Assembly (NCBI GenBank): GCA_022414725.1
Contig: CM039464.1
Span: 41,796,462-41,860,461, forward strand
Origin: Microglena sp. YARC
Lineage: Eukaryota > Chlorophyta > Chlorophyceae > Chlamydomonadales > Chlamydomonadaceae
Direction of reading: 5' to 3'
DNA: 64,000 nucleotides
Position numbers and translations under genes: made by a program. The notes under the pieces are model-generated. The model was not told the DNA's origin. It made no database searches and was given only the letters and a program-made list of their open reading frames with translations. Shown here one piece after another: positions 1-8,404 of the stretch (position 1 is the stretch's first letter; the number at the start of each line of letters is the position of its first letter).

Positions 1-17
1 CAAGACAAGACAAGACA

Positions 18-401
18 ATGACAGAAAGCCACATGACAGAAAGGGTTGACGCTCAAGACCTTGTCAACTGGGTAAATCGAGTAATCTACACAGTGTGGGG
101 CAATGGTGATCTGCATGAGATGAAGATCTTGACCCGTGCATTCTACGCCAACGTTCTCGACAACCCGCGGGAATTTTGGTGGTGCGAACCAATGGTCCAA
201 GAGTTATTGGCCTTAGTTGACGGCCATGACACGATGAACGGTGTTGTCTTATTGGACGTGAAATGGACAACAGGCTACATTGCAAGAATCAACAAGATTA
301 GGGCTGACAACATGACCAGGGCTTTGGTCTTTCAGGAATCGAACGGAGCTCTGTCTGCATTGCCATACGATATCCGAGAGAAGATCTACTCGTATCTGTA
401 A
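18..401 (+). CDS. Early-type gene, copy 1, unknown function
   Basis: Protein of 127 residues that I do not recognise. It starts at the first ATG after a tract of AAGAC pentamers (1-17). The same tract precedes the duplicate at 774, which supports this start. The N-terminus has two copies of a five-residue MTESH/MTER unit. The C-terminus ends in an LPYDIREKIYSYL stretch that resembles the first helix of an F-box, with nothing after it. The body is nearly identical to the copy at 774-1274. Its promoter lies left of the window edge; the downstream hairpin at 459-481 matches the other early-type genes. F-box-like identity is a weak inference. Confidence 0.75.
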   Translation: MTESHMTERVDAQDLVNWVNRVIYTVWGNGDLHEMKILTRAFYANVLDNPREFWWCEPMVQELLALVDGHDTMNGVVLLDVKWTTGYIARINKIRADNMTRALVFQESNGALSALPYDIREKIYSYL

Positions 402-458
402 AGTGGGAGGTTGAACGGATGTAGGAACGGAGAAAACAAAAAAAAACAAAAAAAACAA

Positions 459-481
459 AAAAAGAAGAAAAACTTCTTTTT
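459..481 (+). terminator. 3' hairpin after early-type gene copy 1
   Basis: Perfect 9-bp inverted repeat: AAAAAGAAG (459-467), five-A loop, CTTCTTTTT (473-481). It is preceded by an A-rich leader of CAAAAA-type units (435-458). In Mimivirus, transcript ends and polyadenylation fall in such hairpins; here that role is inferred. Confidence 0.7.
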
Positions 482-488
482 ATAGTGC

Positions 489-690
489 TCATTCGGTCAC
501 CAATATGTTTTTACACATGGACAAATTATCGTTCGCACTAACTATCTTGATATATACCTCTGTATAAGGCTTAAGGAAAAAAGAATACACCGGCGTTTTT
601 AGTACAAATATTTTTGCAAACCATTGATGGTATTCAGGCAATGGCTTAAAGAAATTGTACGACGAGTTTGTATAATACTTTGTAGGAAAA
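489..690 (-). pseudogene. 3' remnant of an antisense gene
   Basis: On the minus strand the reading frame ending at the stop at 489-491 gives about 65 residues of ordinary composition, rich in Y, F and K, before running into the promoter of the neighbouring gene. The same tail is present after copy 2 (1352-1499), but there it is shorter. The duplicated block therefore appears to have carried along the end of an unrelated gene. No family was recognised. Confidence 0.3.
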
Positions 691-706
691 CATGCTACTG
701 TGAAAA

Positions 707-743
707 AAAATTGAAATAGTAATAAAAAGGGTCGGTCATTTAT
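707..743 (+). promoter_or_regulatory. Early promoter of the 774 gene
   Basis: AAAATTGA lies at 707-714, with ATAAAA about 8 nt further on and a GGGTCGGTC block after that. The core is identical to the known Mimivirus early element and sits 60 nt before the ATG. Four other genes in the window have the same arrangement. Confidence 0.8.
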
Positions 744-751
744 TACTATTT

Positions 752-773
752 CAAGACAAGACAAGACAAGACA
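752..773 (+). repeat. AAGAC pentamer tract in the 5' leader
   Basis: Four tandem CAAGA units directly abut the ATG at 774. The same tract abuts the ATG at 18. It is a leader microsatellite of unknown role. Confidence 0.7.
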
Positions 774-1274
774 ATGAAAGCCACATGGCAGACAATGAAA
801 GCCACATGGCAGACAACAAAAGCCATGCGGCAACGAGACAATGAAAGTCACATGACAGAAAGTCACATGACAGAAAGTCACATGACAGAAAGTCACATGA
901 CAGAAAGCCACATGACAGAAAGGGTTGACGCTCAAGACCTTGTCAACTGGATAAATCGCTACACACTGTGGGGCGATGGTGATCTGCATGAGATGAAGAT
1001 ATTGACCCGTGCATTCTACGCCAACGTTCTCGACAACCCGCGGGAATTTTATTGGTGTGAACCAATGGTCCAAGAGTTATTGGCCATAGTTGACGGCCAT
1101 GACGCGATGAACGGTGTTGTCTTATTGGACGTGAAATGGACAACAGGCTACATTGCAAGAATCAACAAGATTAGGGCTGACAACATGACCAGGGCTTTGG
1201 TCTTTCAGGAATCGAACGGAGCTCTGTCTGCATTGCCATACGATATCCGAGAGAAGATCTACTCGTATCTGTAA
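774..1274 (+). CDS. Early-type gene, copy 2, with expanded N-terminal repeat
   Basis: Protein of 166 residues and paralogue of 18-401. From VDAQDL onward the two are almost identical, with few substitutions and a two-residue difference near the start of the conserved part. The N-terminus has grown by tandem repetition: two MKATWQT-like units and five MTESH units (15-nt repeats), against two in copy 1. The start follows the AAGAC tract as in copy 1. Upstream is an AAAATTGA promoter, downstream a CAAAAA-rich UTR and a hairpin. The C-terminal LPYDIREKIYSYL again resembles a truncated F-box helix. No function can be named. Confidence 0.75.
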   Translation: MKATWQTMKATWQTTKAMRQRDNESHMTESHMTESHMTESHMTESHMTERVDAQDLVNWINRYTLWGDGDLHEMKILTRAFYANVLDNPREFYWCEPMVQELLAIVDGHDAMNGVVLLDVKWTTGYIARINKIRADNMTRALVFQESNGALSALPYDIREKIYSYL

Positions 1275-1321
1275 AGTGGGAGGTTGAACGGATGTAGGAA
1301 CGGAGAAAACAAAAAAAACAA

Positions 1322-1344
1322 AAAAAGAAGAAAAACTTCTTTTT
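1322..1344 (+). terminator. 3' hairpin after early-type gene copy 2
   Basis: AAAAAGAAG (1322-1330), five-A loop, CTTCTTTTT (1336-1344). It is identical to the hairpin at 459-481 and follows a similar A-rich leader. Confidence 0.7.
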
Positions 1345-1351
1345 ATAGTGC

Positions 1352-1499
1352 TCATTCGGTCACCAATATGTTTTTACACATGGACAAATTATCGTTCGCA
1401 CTAACTATCTTGATATATACCTTTGTATAAGGCTTAAGGAAAAAAGAATACACCGGCGTTTTTAGTACAAATATTTTTGCAAACCATTGATGGTATTCA
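1352..1499 (-). pseudogene. Second copy of the antisense gene tail
   Basis: Minus-strand frame ending at 1352, nearly identical to the last 48 or so codons of the remnant at 489-690. It loses similarity at 1499, where the duplicated block ends. Confidence 0.3.
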
Positions 1500-1601
1500 T
1501 ATCAGAACAATATTTTATACTAATAATACAATTCTATTTACATTTATACTAAACAATTATAATATAAACATTGTGCAACCAATCATATAAAACGTAGAAT
1601 A

Positions 1602-2777
1602 ATGAATTCGTCCATATCTACAGAAGAAATACGCGGATTGGTAATGGACCGAGTCAAATCCAATCAACACAAATGGGATTGGTACACTTTGAGTTCTAAC
1701 AAAGGTCTAACATGGGATATTGTCGAGACATATCCAGATAAACCATGGGACTGGTATTGGATAAGTAAAAACTCAACCGTAACGTGGGACATTGTGCAAG
1801 CTAACCCGGATAAACCATGGGATTGGTGTGGATTGAGTGTAAACCCAAATGTAACTCTAGATATTGTCAATAAAAACCCACATCGCCCATGGAACTGGGC
1901 TAGATTACAATCAAACTCAGACATAATATTCGACGTGGTGCAAGCAAACCTCGATAAACCATGGGATTGGTATGGGTTGAGTGTGAACCGCCACATCACC
2001 TGGGACATTGTGCAAGCAAACCTCGATAAACCATGGGATTGGTTCAGACTAGCTATGAACCCAAACATTACACTGGATATCATTCTCACTAATCCTGATA
2101 AACAATGGTACTGGGTGGCAATAAGCATGAATCCCAACATCACATGGGACATTGTGCAAGCAAAGCCAGGTAAACCGTGGGATTGGTATGGATTGAGTGC
2201 GAATCCCAACATCACGTGGGACATTGTGCAAGCAAACCCAGATAAACCATGGGATTGGTACTCATTGAGTAGAAACCCAAACATCAATTGGGACATTGTG
2301 CAAGCGAACCCGGATAAACCATGGAACTTGTGTATATTGAGCACGCATCCTGAGATAACATTTGATATTATAAAAACAAATGCAAATAAATATTGGAATT
2401 GGACAGGACTAAGCGCAAACACTAATCTACGTTGGGACATTGTGCAAGCAATGCCCTATAAACCATGGAACTGGGATTGTCTAAGTGATAATCCAAACAT
2501 CACATTCGACATTGTGCAAGCGAACCCAGATAAACCATGGAACTGGGATTGTCTTAGTGATAATCCAAACATCACATTCGACATTGTGCAAGCGAACCCA
2601 GATAAACCATGGAACTGGAATGTGTTGAGTGCGAATCCCAACATCACATTTGACATTGTGCAAGCGAACCCAGATAAACCATGGGATTGGACTGCATTGA
2701 GTAGAAACCCAAACACATTACTGCTACCATTATTATGTCCCTTAAGCCATCAATGCATCACTGGGATATCACAATAA
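1602..2777 (+). CDS. Asn/Trp-rich 23-residue repeat protein, replaced C-terminus
   Basis: Protein of 391 residues made of about 14 units of the pattern NPNITWDIVQANPDKPWDW followed by xxLS. It is preceded by a head (ISTEEIRGLVMDRVKS) shared with its paralogues. Repeat proteins of this type occur in many giant viruses; their function is unknown, though the periodic W, P and N suggest a solenoid binding surface. The usual tail of an IQ-like helix and RRLLREYNEL is missing. After the last unit the frame runs into a different sequence at about 2733, which matches the satellite unit found at 32.9-36.7 kb. The last 15 or so residues are therefore probably not original. Confidence 0.85.
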   Translation: MNSSISTEEIRGLVMDRVKSNQHKWDWYTLSSNKGLTWDIVETYPDKPWDWYWISKNSTVTWDIVQANPDKPWDWCGLSVNPNVTLDIVNKNPHRPWNWARLQSNSDIIFDVVQANLDKPWDWYGLSVNRHITWDIVQANLDKPWDWFRLAMNPNITLDIILTNPDKQWYWVAISMNPNITWDIVQAKPGKPWDWYGLSANPNITWDIVQANPDKPWDWYSLSRNPNINWDIVQANPDKPWNLCILSTHPEITFDIIKTNANKYWNWTGLSANTNLRWDIVQAMPYKPWNWDCLSDNPNITFDIVQANPDKPWNWDCLSDNPNITFDIVQANPDKPWNWNVLSANPNITFDIVQANPDKPWDWTALSRNPNTLLLPLLCPLSHQCITGISQ

Positions 2778-2938
2778 TCATCGATAATGAACATGGTATA
2801 TTATTGGCATACAACTAGACCAACAGAGAAATCAATCATACAAACGAGATACAAATCATAAAACCAAAAAGTATTTGGGTTTGAACAGGGTTTATCAAAA
2901 TCATATAGATTTGTAATTACATTGTTATGTCCCTTAAG
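2733..2938 (-). repeat. Isolated, inverted copy of the 165-bp satellite unit
   Basis: This stretch reads as a diverged reverse complement of the satellite at 32.9-36.7 kb. In order it has the blocks TTATGTCC...GCCATCAATGCAT, TTGGCATACAA, AATCATACAAACGAG, TACAAATCA, ACCAAAAAGTATTTG and TTTGTAATTACATTGTTATG. It overlaps the end of the preceding gene and supplies its stop codon. Confidence 0.65.
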
Positions 2939-3084
2939 ATGTGTGTTAAATTCTCTTTAACTATACGAACCAAATTTACACACATAAGAAGAGTGATTAA
3001 TATACATTAGGAAAAGATATCGGATTACTACCTTCGTCGATGAGGACGAAATATTATGTTGTTAGTATATATACGTAAACAAAT

Positions 3085-3423
3085 ATGTTCAAGATATTAC
3101 AAGGTCTGAAAGGAAATAAAGCAGCAAATCTAAAAGAACAAGATTCAAATATAGTACGAAATATGGAAAAAGATGCAAACGAAAGGCGAAAGAGAAAAGA
3201 AATAGCAACCAACTTAGAAACTGAACGCATAAACGATTGGTTTGAAAAAGAGAAACAATTAAAAAATGCGAACAACCAATATCAAAAGTCAGATCGAAAA
3301 GTCATTTTGAATGGAGGTAGTCGGATGAACATAGTGTACCATAAAGGTGGTGGCAAAGAACCGTTTGTTAAAGTAGGTGGGTCGTTCAAAAGCCTTGACA
3401 AAAATTACGAAAAGAAAATATAA
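3085..3423 (+). CDS. Small charged protein, unknown
   Basis: Protein of 112 residues. Positions about 15-70 are rich in K, E, R and N and probably form a helix or coiled coil. The last 35 residues are glycine- and lysine-rich (GGSRMNIVYHKGGGKEPFVK), which suggests a separate basic tail. I do not recognise the family. The start is the first ATG after an AT-rich leader. A short inverted repeat, TTCGTC (3033-3038) with GACGAA (3045-3050), lies upstream. Confidence 0.6.
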   Translation: MFKILQGLKGNKAANLKEQDSNIVRNMEKDANERRKRKEIATNLETERINDWFEKEKQLKNANNQYQKSDRKVILNGGSRMNIVYHKGGGKEPFVKVGGSFKSLDKNYEKKI

Positions 3424-3520
3424 AAAAAAAATATAAAGTACAAGGACTCCAGTTTTTTTAGGTGTTTAGGGCTTAGCGGTTTAGGAAAATACCAACCCAA
3501 TCGTTCATTTTTGTATGTCT

Positions 3521-3590
3521 ATTATAATCTTCTCCGCTCTTATAATCTTCTCCGCTCTGAAAACCCTGTTATTCCATTATATTCTCTAAT
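3521..3590 (+). repeat. Left half of the dispersed 59-bp repeat, with a local duplication
   Basis: 3552-3590 is identical to the first 39 bases of the 59-bp repeat found complete at 8346-8404 and 29540-29598. Just before it, TATAATCTTCTCCGCTCT occurs twice in tandem (3523-3540 and 3541-3558). The missing right half seems to be at 4170-4193. Confidence 0.65.
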
Positions 3591-3733
3591 ATAATGATAT
3601 AACAGTCGAATAAACTTTAATGGTATAAGGAATTTTCAAAACATTGTTGTCCCGAAAGTATTGTTTCCAATATACAATATGCAAAAAAAAATGATTTAAA
3701 CATATTTAAAAGTACATATTTACCATAATCACC

Positions 3734-4054
3734 ATGTATAATCCGGTTCACCTTTCAGCTATCCACGAATTTGTGCACGATTCTGTTCTGCAATACATGG
3801 TATTGCATGGAAAAAGTGGTAGTGGAAAGTCTATCCATCTCAATGAAGCATTGAGGACGTTGATAACGGGCGAGGACGAGCCTACTCCGACAATTGTCGT
3901 GTGGAATCAAGACGAGTCCCCGTATTCTATTGTTGGTCACAAATCCGGGATGTTGAAATTCATCTTTGTGCGTCGAGAGTTGGACATGGTTGCTCGCGCA
4001 TTTATCAATGAGCAGCAAGCAGTGGTGTTGAAGTTTATCGCAGAATCGAGTTAG
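3734..4054 (+). CDS. Short P-loop NTPase-like protein
   Basis: Protein of 106 residues with a clear Walker A motif, HGKSGSGKS, at about residues 26-34, followed by a helix. A beta strand TIVVWN lies about 25 residues later. No Walker B or later ATPase motifs fit in the remaining length, so this is either a very small nucleotide-binding protein or the N-terminal piece of an AAA-type ATPase. Codon use is richer in G and C than that of the flanking repeat genes. It sits between the two halves of the 59-bp repeat, as if it had arrived by insertion. Confidence 0.6.
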   Translation: MYNPVHLSAIHEFVHDSVLQYMVLHGKSGSGKSIHLNEALRTLITGEDEPTPTIVVWNQDESPYSIVGHKSGMLKFIFVRRELDMVARAFINEQQAVVLKFIAESS

Positions 4055-4169
4055 CCTAGCTTAAAGGAAAGGAGAACGGGAATGATAAACTACACGGGAT
4101 TTCGTTAAAGGGGGCATTTTGCAATACAAATCATATACTATGATCGTGTGGGAGCCATTGCCATTTTTT

Positions 4170-4193
4170 TATAATTCTGAAGCGGTATAGACC
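4170..4193 (+). repeat. Right half of the dispersed 59-bp repeat (diverged)
   Basis: ATAATTCTGAAG is identical to the right part of the 59-bp repeat; the next bases differ slightly. With 3552-3590 it brackets the P-loop gene, and the two halves share a 3-bp ATA overlap. Confidence 0.45.
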
Positions 4194-4197
4194 CTAC

Positions 4198-5244
4198 CTA
4201 TATGAGTTCATTATACTCTTTCAAGAGTCTACTCCGACACACTAGATACCTAGGGTTGGTATTTACATGTCTCCAACTTTTTTGTATCTTTATAGCTGCT
4301 TCACGTCTTTTCACTATCCCACAAATGTCTTTGTCACTAATTAACATGTTGGGAGTTGTGCTCAATCCACACCAATCCCATGCTTCATCTGGGTTTTCTA
4401 GTACAATGTCAAGCGTGATGTTGGGGTTTCTACTCAACCCGCGCCAATCCCACGATTTCCCTGGGTTGGCTTGTACTATTTCCCACGTAACGATCGGTTT
4501 TGTACTGATATAATACCAGTTCCACGGTTTGTCTGGGTTACTGAGTACAATGTCATTAGTGATGACATTGTTCATGCTTAATACCATCCAATCCCATGGT
4601 TTATCTGGGTTGTTCTGTACAATATCCCACGTGATGTTAGGGTTCCTACTCAATCTGTCCCAGTCCCATGGTTTATCTGGGTTGTTCTGTACAATGTCCA
4701 TTGTGACATTAGGGTTCATACTTAATCCTATCCATTTCCATGGTAAGCGTGGGTTGGTTTGTACAATATCCCATGTAATGTTAGGATTTTTGCTCAACAT
4801 ATTCCAGTCCCATGGTTTATATGGGTTGGATTGTACGTCGCCCCAAGTAATACTCGGGTTGCTACTCAACCAATACCAACTCCATGTTTTGTATGGGTAA
4901 CTCAACACCATACCCAACGTAGTGCATGGATTTCTACTTAACCAATACCAATCCCACATTTTGTCAGGATTGTTGAGTACAATGTCCTGAGTGATGTTGA
5001 GATTCATACTCAGTCCATGCCAGTCCCATGGTTTATCGGGGTTTGCTTGCACAACCTCCCACGTAATGATCTGTTTTCTGCTCAACCAATTCCTATCCCA
5101 TGCCTTGTCAGGATTTGCGAGTATCACATCCCATGTTAAACATGTATTAGAACTCAACCCCCAAAAAATCCATTTGCATTCTTCGCATTTGAGACGCCTC
5201 AATATATGATCGGTTAACTCATCAGTAGAAATAACAGACTTCAT
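4198..5244 (-). CDS. Asn/Trp-rich 23-residue repeat protein with IQ-like tail
   Basis: Protein of 348 residues and the only intact family member on the minus strand. It begins MKSVISTDELTDHILRRLKC, then has about 11 repeats of the NPNITWDIVQNNPDKPWDW type. It ends with AAIKIQKSWRHVNTNPRY and a RSRLLKEYNELI terminus. The tail has an IQ-like motif (hydrophobic-Q-x-x-x-R), which in other proteins binds calmodulin-type partners; here that is inference. The start is the MKSVIST shared by the paralogues. It is divergent from the 5409 gene, with about 160 bp between them. Confidence 0.88.
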   Translation of the reverse strand: MKSVISTDELTDHILRRLKCEECKWIFWGLSSNTCLTWDVILANPDKAWDRNWLSRKQIITWEVVQANPDKPWDWHGLSMNLNITQDIVLNNPDKMWDWYWLSRNPCTTLGMVLSYPYKTWSWYWLSSNPSITWGDVQSNPYKPWDWNMLSKNPNITWDIVQTNPRLPWKWIGLSMNPNVTMDIVQNNPDKPWDWDRLSRNPNITWDIVQNNPDKPWDWMVLSMNNVITNDIVLSNPDKPWNWYYISTKPIVTWEIVQANPGKSWDWRGLSRNPNITLDIVLENPDEAWDWCGLSTTPNMLISDKDICGIVKRREAAIKIQKSWRHVNTNPRYLVCRSRLLKEYNELI

Positions 5245-5347
5245 ACCGTATTGTGTAATGGTGATTTATGATTGAATGGAAATCTTCTTATATATCGATA
5301 CGAAATAGTAGGAGGGTTTAAAGGAAAAAATAAATACACAAAAAACA

Positions 5348-5363
5348 TTTAAAAAATAGAAAG
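5348..5363 (+). promoter_or_regulatory. Candidate non-early promoter motif
   Basis: TTTAAAAAATAGAAAG lies 45 nt before the ATG at 5409. Similar AT blocks precede other genes: TTAAAAAAATAGAA at 7217, GTAAAAATAGAAAG at 14551, TTTAAAAAATCGAAA at 22816. It could be a later-class promoter; it is also simply AT-rich. Confidence 0.3.
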
Positions 5364-5408
5364 TCATTCATTCAAAGTATTCACAACCATTCCAATACAT
5401 AGGAAACT

Positions 5409-6599
5409 ATGATGTCGGTCATCTCATCGGAAATACACAAACACATAATGAAACGGGTCAAATGCGCAGAACACAAATTGAACTGGAAAACCTTGAGTTG
5501 GAACAAAAGAATAATATGGGATAGTATACAAACATACCCAGACCAATATTGGGACTGGTTAGGATTAAGCACGAACCCTAGTATCACAATGGACATAGTA
5601 CAGAACAATCCAGATAAACCATGGGACTGGCATGGACTTAGTAGGAACCCCAACATCACGTGGGATATTATATCGAGTAACCCAGACAAAACATGGAGCT
5701 GGAATTTGTTAAGCATGAACAAAAACATCACATGGGACATTATTCAAGCCAATCCGGACAAACCGTGGGACTGGTATTTCTTAAGCATGAACCCAATCAT
5801 TACATGGGATATTATTCAAGCTAACCTAGGGAAACAATGGAGCTGGTATGCTATCAGTAGTTGCCCAAACATCACATGGTACATCGTACAAGACAACCCA
5901 GACATACCATGGAGTTTTGAAGGATTAAGTGGGAACCCCAACATCACATGGGACATTGTAAGAGAAAACTCAAACAAACCATGGGACTGGTATTTCTTAA
6001 GCATGAACAAAAACATCACATGGGACATTGTACGAGAAAACTCAAACAAACCATGGGACTGGTATTTCTTAAGCATGAACCCTAATATCACATTTGACAT
6101 GGTACAAAACAATCAAGACAAACCGTGGGACTGGGACAAATTGAGTTCGAACAAAGGTTTAACATGGGACATTATACAAGACAACCCAGACAAACCGTGG
6201 AACTGGAATTTAATCAGTGGGAATCGCAACATCACCTGGGACAGTATACAAGAGAATACAGACAAACCATGGAATTGGTATTATATCAGTACAAACCCAA
6301 ACATCACTTGGGATATTGTATTGAGTAACCCAGACAAACCATGGTACTGGGATGGATTAAGTATAAATCCCAACATCACATGGGATATTGTAGAAAATAA
6401 CATTGACAAAACATGGGACTGGGATAATTTAAGCATAAACCCGAGCATGTTACTTTCTGACACAGACGTTTACAACATAATAATAAGACACACAGCAGCA
6501 AAATCTATTCAGAAAACATGGAAACAATCCAACACAAACCCAAACAACCCAATATGCAGACGGAGACTATTACGTGAATACAATGGACTTGTTGAATGA
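5409..6599 (+). CDS. Asn/Trp-rich 23-residue repeat protein with IQ-like tail
   Basis: Protein of 396 residues with the full architecture of the family. A head (SVISSEIHKHIMKRVKCAEH) is followed by about 14 units of NPNITWDIVQNNPDKPWDW type. The tail is AAKSIQKTWKQSNTNPNNP then CRRRLLREYNGLVE. Two neighbouring units (around 5970-6075) are almost identical at the DNA level, which shows recent unit duplication. The start could be either of the first two Met codons. It is the best reference copy for judging the truncated relatives. Confidence 0.9.
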   Translation: MMSVISSEIHKHIMKRVKCAEHKLNWKTLSWNKRIIWDSIQTYPDQYWDWLGLSTNPSITMDIVQNNPDKPWDWHGLSRNPNITWDIISSNPDKTWSWNLLSMNKNITWDIIQANPDKPWDWYFLSMNPIITWDIIQANLGKQWSWYAISSCPNITWYIVQDNPDIPWSFEGLSGNPNITWDIVRENSNKPWDWYFLSMNKNITWDIVRENSNKPWDWYFLSMNPNITFDMVQNNQDKPWDWDKLSSNKGLTWDIIQDNPDKPWNWNLISGNRNITWDSIQENTDKPWNWYYISTNPNITWDIVLSNPDKPWYWDGLSINPNITWDIVENNIDKTWDWDNLSINPSMLLSDTDVYNIIIRHTAAKSIQKTWKQSNTNPNNPICRRRLLREYNGLVE

Positions 6600-6615
6600 A
6601 CGACGAACGATGAAG

Positions 6616-7110
6616 TTATTCGTTTACCGCGACATCATTGAAATACATACATGTAGTGTTATGTAAATATTTTATTAATTTATCACGTTCGTCAACAAGA
6701 CTATCTATCTTTTCCCCCCAATGTAGGGAAAGTTGTTGTACATGTATGTCGCTTTCACAACGTGCCTTTTCGCGAGCCTTTTCGCGTTCACTAATTATCC
6801 TATTCAATCTTTCTTGGTGAGCTAACTGGTTTCCTGAATCACGCCGACGTAGCCATCGATCGTATCTTTCTTTGACTGCTTCATCCTGTTTGGATTTCCT
6901 TTTAGCGGCTTCTATTTGGGATTTTAAAAACGGTTCAATTTCTGGTATCTCTAGTTTTGCAAGAGACTCAATCAAAGACTCGGGCATCTTATGTTTGAAC
7001 ACTTTGGAAATACGACCACACCAGTCTGTCCAATCAGTACTATCTAATGCCTTTGCGTCTTGGGCTAACCGAATTATCATTTCAGTCAGATGGTATTTGG
7101 AAATATTCAT
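6616..7110 (-). CDS. Coiled-coil-like protein, unknown
   Basis: Protein of 164 residues, highly charged. From about residue 50 to 120 it has a K/E/R-rich segment (including SEREKAREKARCESD) likely to be helical. The first 45 residues hold a compact DSTDWTDWCGRISKVFKHKMP stretch ending at a possible helix. No family recognised. It is convergent with the 5409 gene, 16 bp away. Confidence 0.6.
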   Translation of the reverse strand: MNISKYHLTEMIIRLAQDAKALDSTDWTDWCGRISKVFKHKMPESLIESLAKLEIPEIEPFLKSQIEAAKRKSKQDEAVKERYDRWLRRRDSGNQLAHQERLNRIISEREKAREKARCESDIHVQQLSLHWGEKIDSLVDERDKLIKYLHNTTCMYFNDVAVNE

Positions 7111-7277
7111 AGCTACTCTTCATTCGCAAACATGCATTTTATCCTTAAACTTATTTTTAAATCGACAATGAACAAAAACATGTTTTGAACCGGAATATAA
7201 AGATCCAGAAAACAGTTAAAAAAATAGAATGTAATTCATTGCAAGTATTAGCAAACATACAAAATAGATTAAAAACC

Positions 7278-8354
7278 ATGAAGTCGGTCATCTCAACAGA
7301 AATCAGAAAACATGTATTGAACAGAGTCAAATGCGGAGAAGACAAATGGGACTGGGACAGCTTGAGTTCGAACAAAGGTTTAACATGGGACATTATACTA
7401 GACAACCCAGACAAACAGTGGAACTGGTCTGTAATCAGTGGGAATCCCAGCATCACATGGGACATTATACAAAATAACCCAGACAAACCGTGGAACTGGA
7501 ATTCAATTAGCTGGATTCACAACATCACACGGGACATTATACAAGACAACCCGGACAAACCGTGGGACTGGTTTATGTTGAGTATAAACCGCAACATCAC
7601 GTGGGACATCATACAGGATAACATAGATAAACCATGGGTCTGGTATTGGATTAGCAAAAATATAAACATCACATGGGACATTATTCATAATAACCCAGAC
7701 AAACAGTGGGACTGGACTATGTTGGGCGAAAACCCAAACATCACGTGGAACATTGTACAAGACTACCCAGACAAACCATGGAGTTGGATAGGATTGAGTA
7801 TGAACAAAAACATTACATGGGATATTGTACAAGCCAACCCAGACAAACCATGGAACTGGTACAGTTTAAGCACAAATCCAAACGTAACTTGGGACATCGT
7901 ACAAGCAAACCCCGAACGACCATGGAACTGGATTGGATTGAGCATCAATCAAAACATCACATGGGACATTGTCAAAGATAACCCAGACAAACCATGGGAC
8001 TGGGTTAGGCTGAATGAAAACATGTACATCACGTGGGACATTGTCAAAAATAACCCAGACAAACCGTGGAACTGGAATAGGTTGAGCAAAAACCCAAACA
8101 TAACGTGGGATATTATACAAGATAACCTAGATAAAACATGGAATTGGGAATGGTTGAGCAAAAACCCTAACATAACATGGGGCATTGTGCAACGTAATCC
8201 ATACAAACCATGGGACTGGGTTCAATTAAGTACGAACCCGAGCATATTAATATCAGTCCAAGATATTAACAATATAGTAAGAAGGTGTAGAGCAGCAGCA
8301 GCTATTCAGAAAGTATGGAAACACATCAACACAGACCCAAAACATCCGCTCTGA
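7278..8354 (+). CDS. Asn/Trp-rich repeat protein, C-terminus cut by the 59-bp repeat
   Basis: About 358 residues from the MKSVIST start that all full paralogues share; an open frame reaches back to 7185 but adds no conserved sequence. About 13 repeats are followed by the IQ-like tail (AAAIQKVWKHINTDPKHP), and the protein stops one residue later. The stop codon is part of the dispersed 59-bp repeat that begins at 8346. The last 15 residues present in the paralogues (CRRRLLREYNEL) are gone. This reads as truncation by an inserted element. Confidence 0.85.
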   Translation: MKSVISTEIRKHVLNRVKCGEDKWDWDSLSSNKGLTWDIILDNPDKQWNWSVISGNPSITWDIIQNNPDKPWNWNSISWIHNITRDIIQDNPDKPWDWFMLSINRNITWDIIQDNIDKPWVWYWISKNINITWDIIHNNPDKQWDWTMLGENPNITWNIVQDYPDKPWSWIGLSMNKNITWDIVQANPDKPWNWYSLSTNPNVTWDIVQANPERPWNWIGLSINQNITWDIVKDNPDKPWDWVRLNENMYITWDIVKNNPDKPWNWNRLSKNPNITWDIIQDNLDKTWNWEWLSKNPNITWGIVQRNPYKPWDWVQLSTNPSILISVQDINNIVRRCRAAAAIQKVWKHINTDPKHPL

Positions 8355-8404
8355 AAACCCTGTTATTCCATTATATTCTCTAATAATTCTGAAGGGTCGT
8401 AGAA
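8346..8404 (+). repeat. 59-bp dispersed repeat, full copy A
   Basis: From CCGCTCTGAAAACCCTG to GAAGGGTCGTAGAA. It is identical over 59 bases to 29540-29598. It lies exactly between the truncated repeat gene and the right end of the IS607-type element. Confidence 0.85.

Larger units (their letters stand above)
18..1499 (+). repeat. Tandem gene duplication
   Basis: Two direct copies of a roughly 620-700 bp block. Copy 1 runs from the left window edge to about 636 and copy 2 from about 752 to 1499. Each holds an early-type gene, its A-rich UTR and hairpin, and part of an antisense remnant. Identity stops abruptly at TGGTATTCA in both copies. High identity outside the expanded N-terminus points to a recent event. 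Confidence 0.8.

Noticed and set aside
489..1073. 194-codon minus-strand frame taken as one gene
   Set aside because: It runs through the promoter and the N-terminal repeat of the early-type gene in antisense. Only the last 65 or so codons look like protein, so only that remnant is kept.
1664..2440. Minus-strand frame of 258 codons across the Asn/Trp repeat gene, and similar ones across its paralogues
   Set aside because: Complement of the 69-bp repeats. No conserved start, end or promoter, while the sense frames have conserved heads and tails.
3031..3052. Hammerhead-ribozyme-like GATGAG...GACGAAAT
   Set aside because: The conserved CUGAUGA core is not intact (TCGATGA) and stem II is absent. 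It is better described as a simple TTCGTC/GACGAA hairpin.
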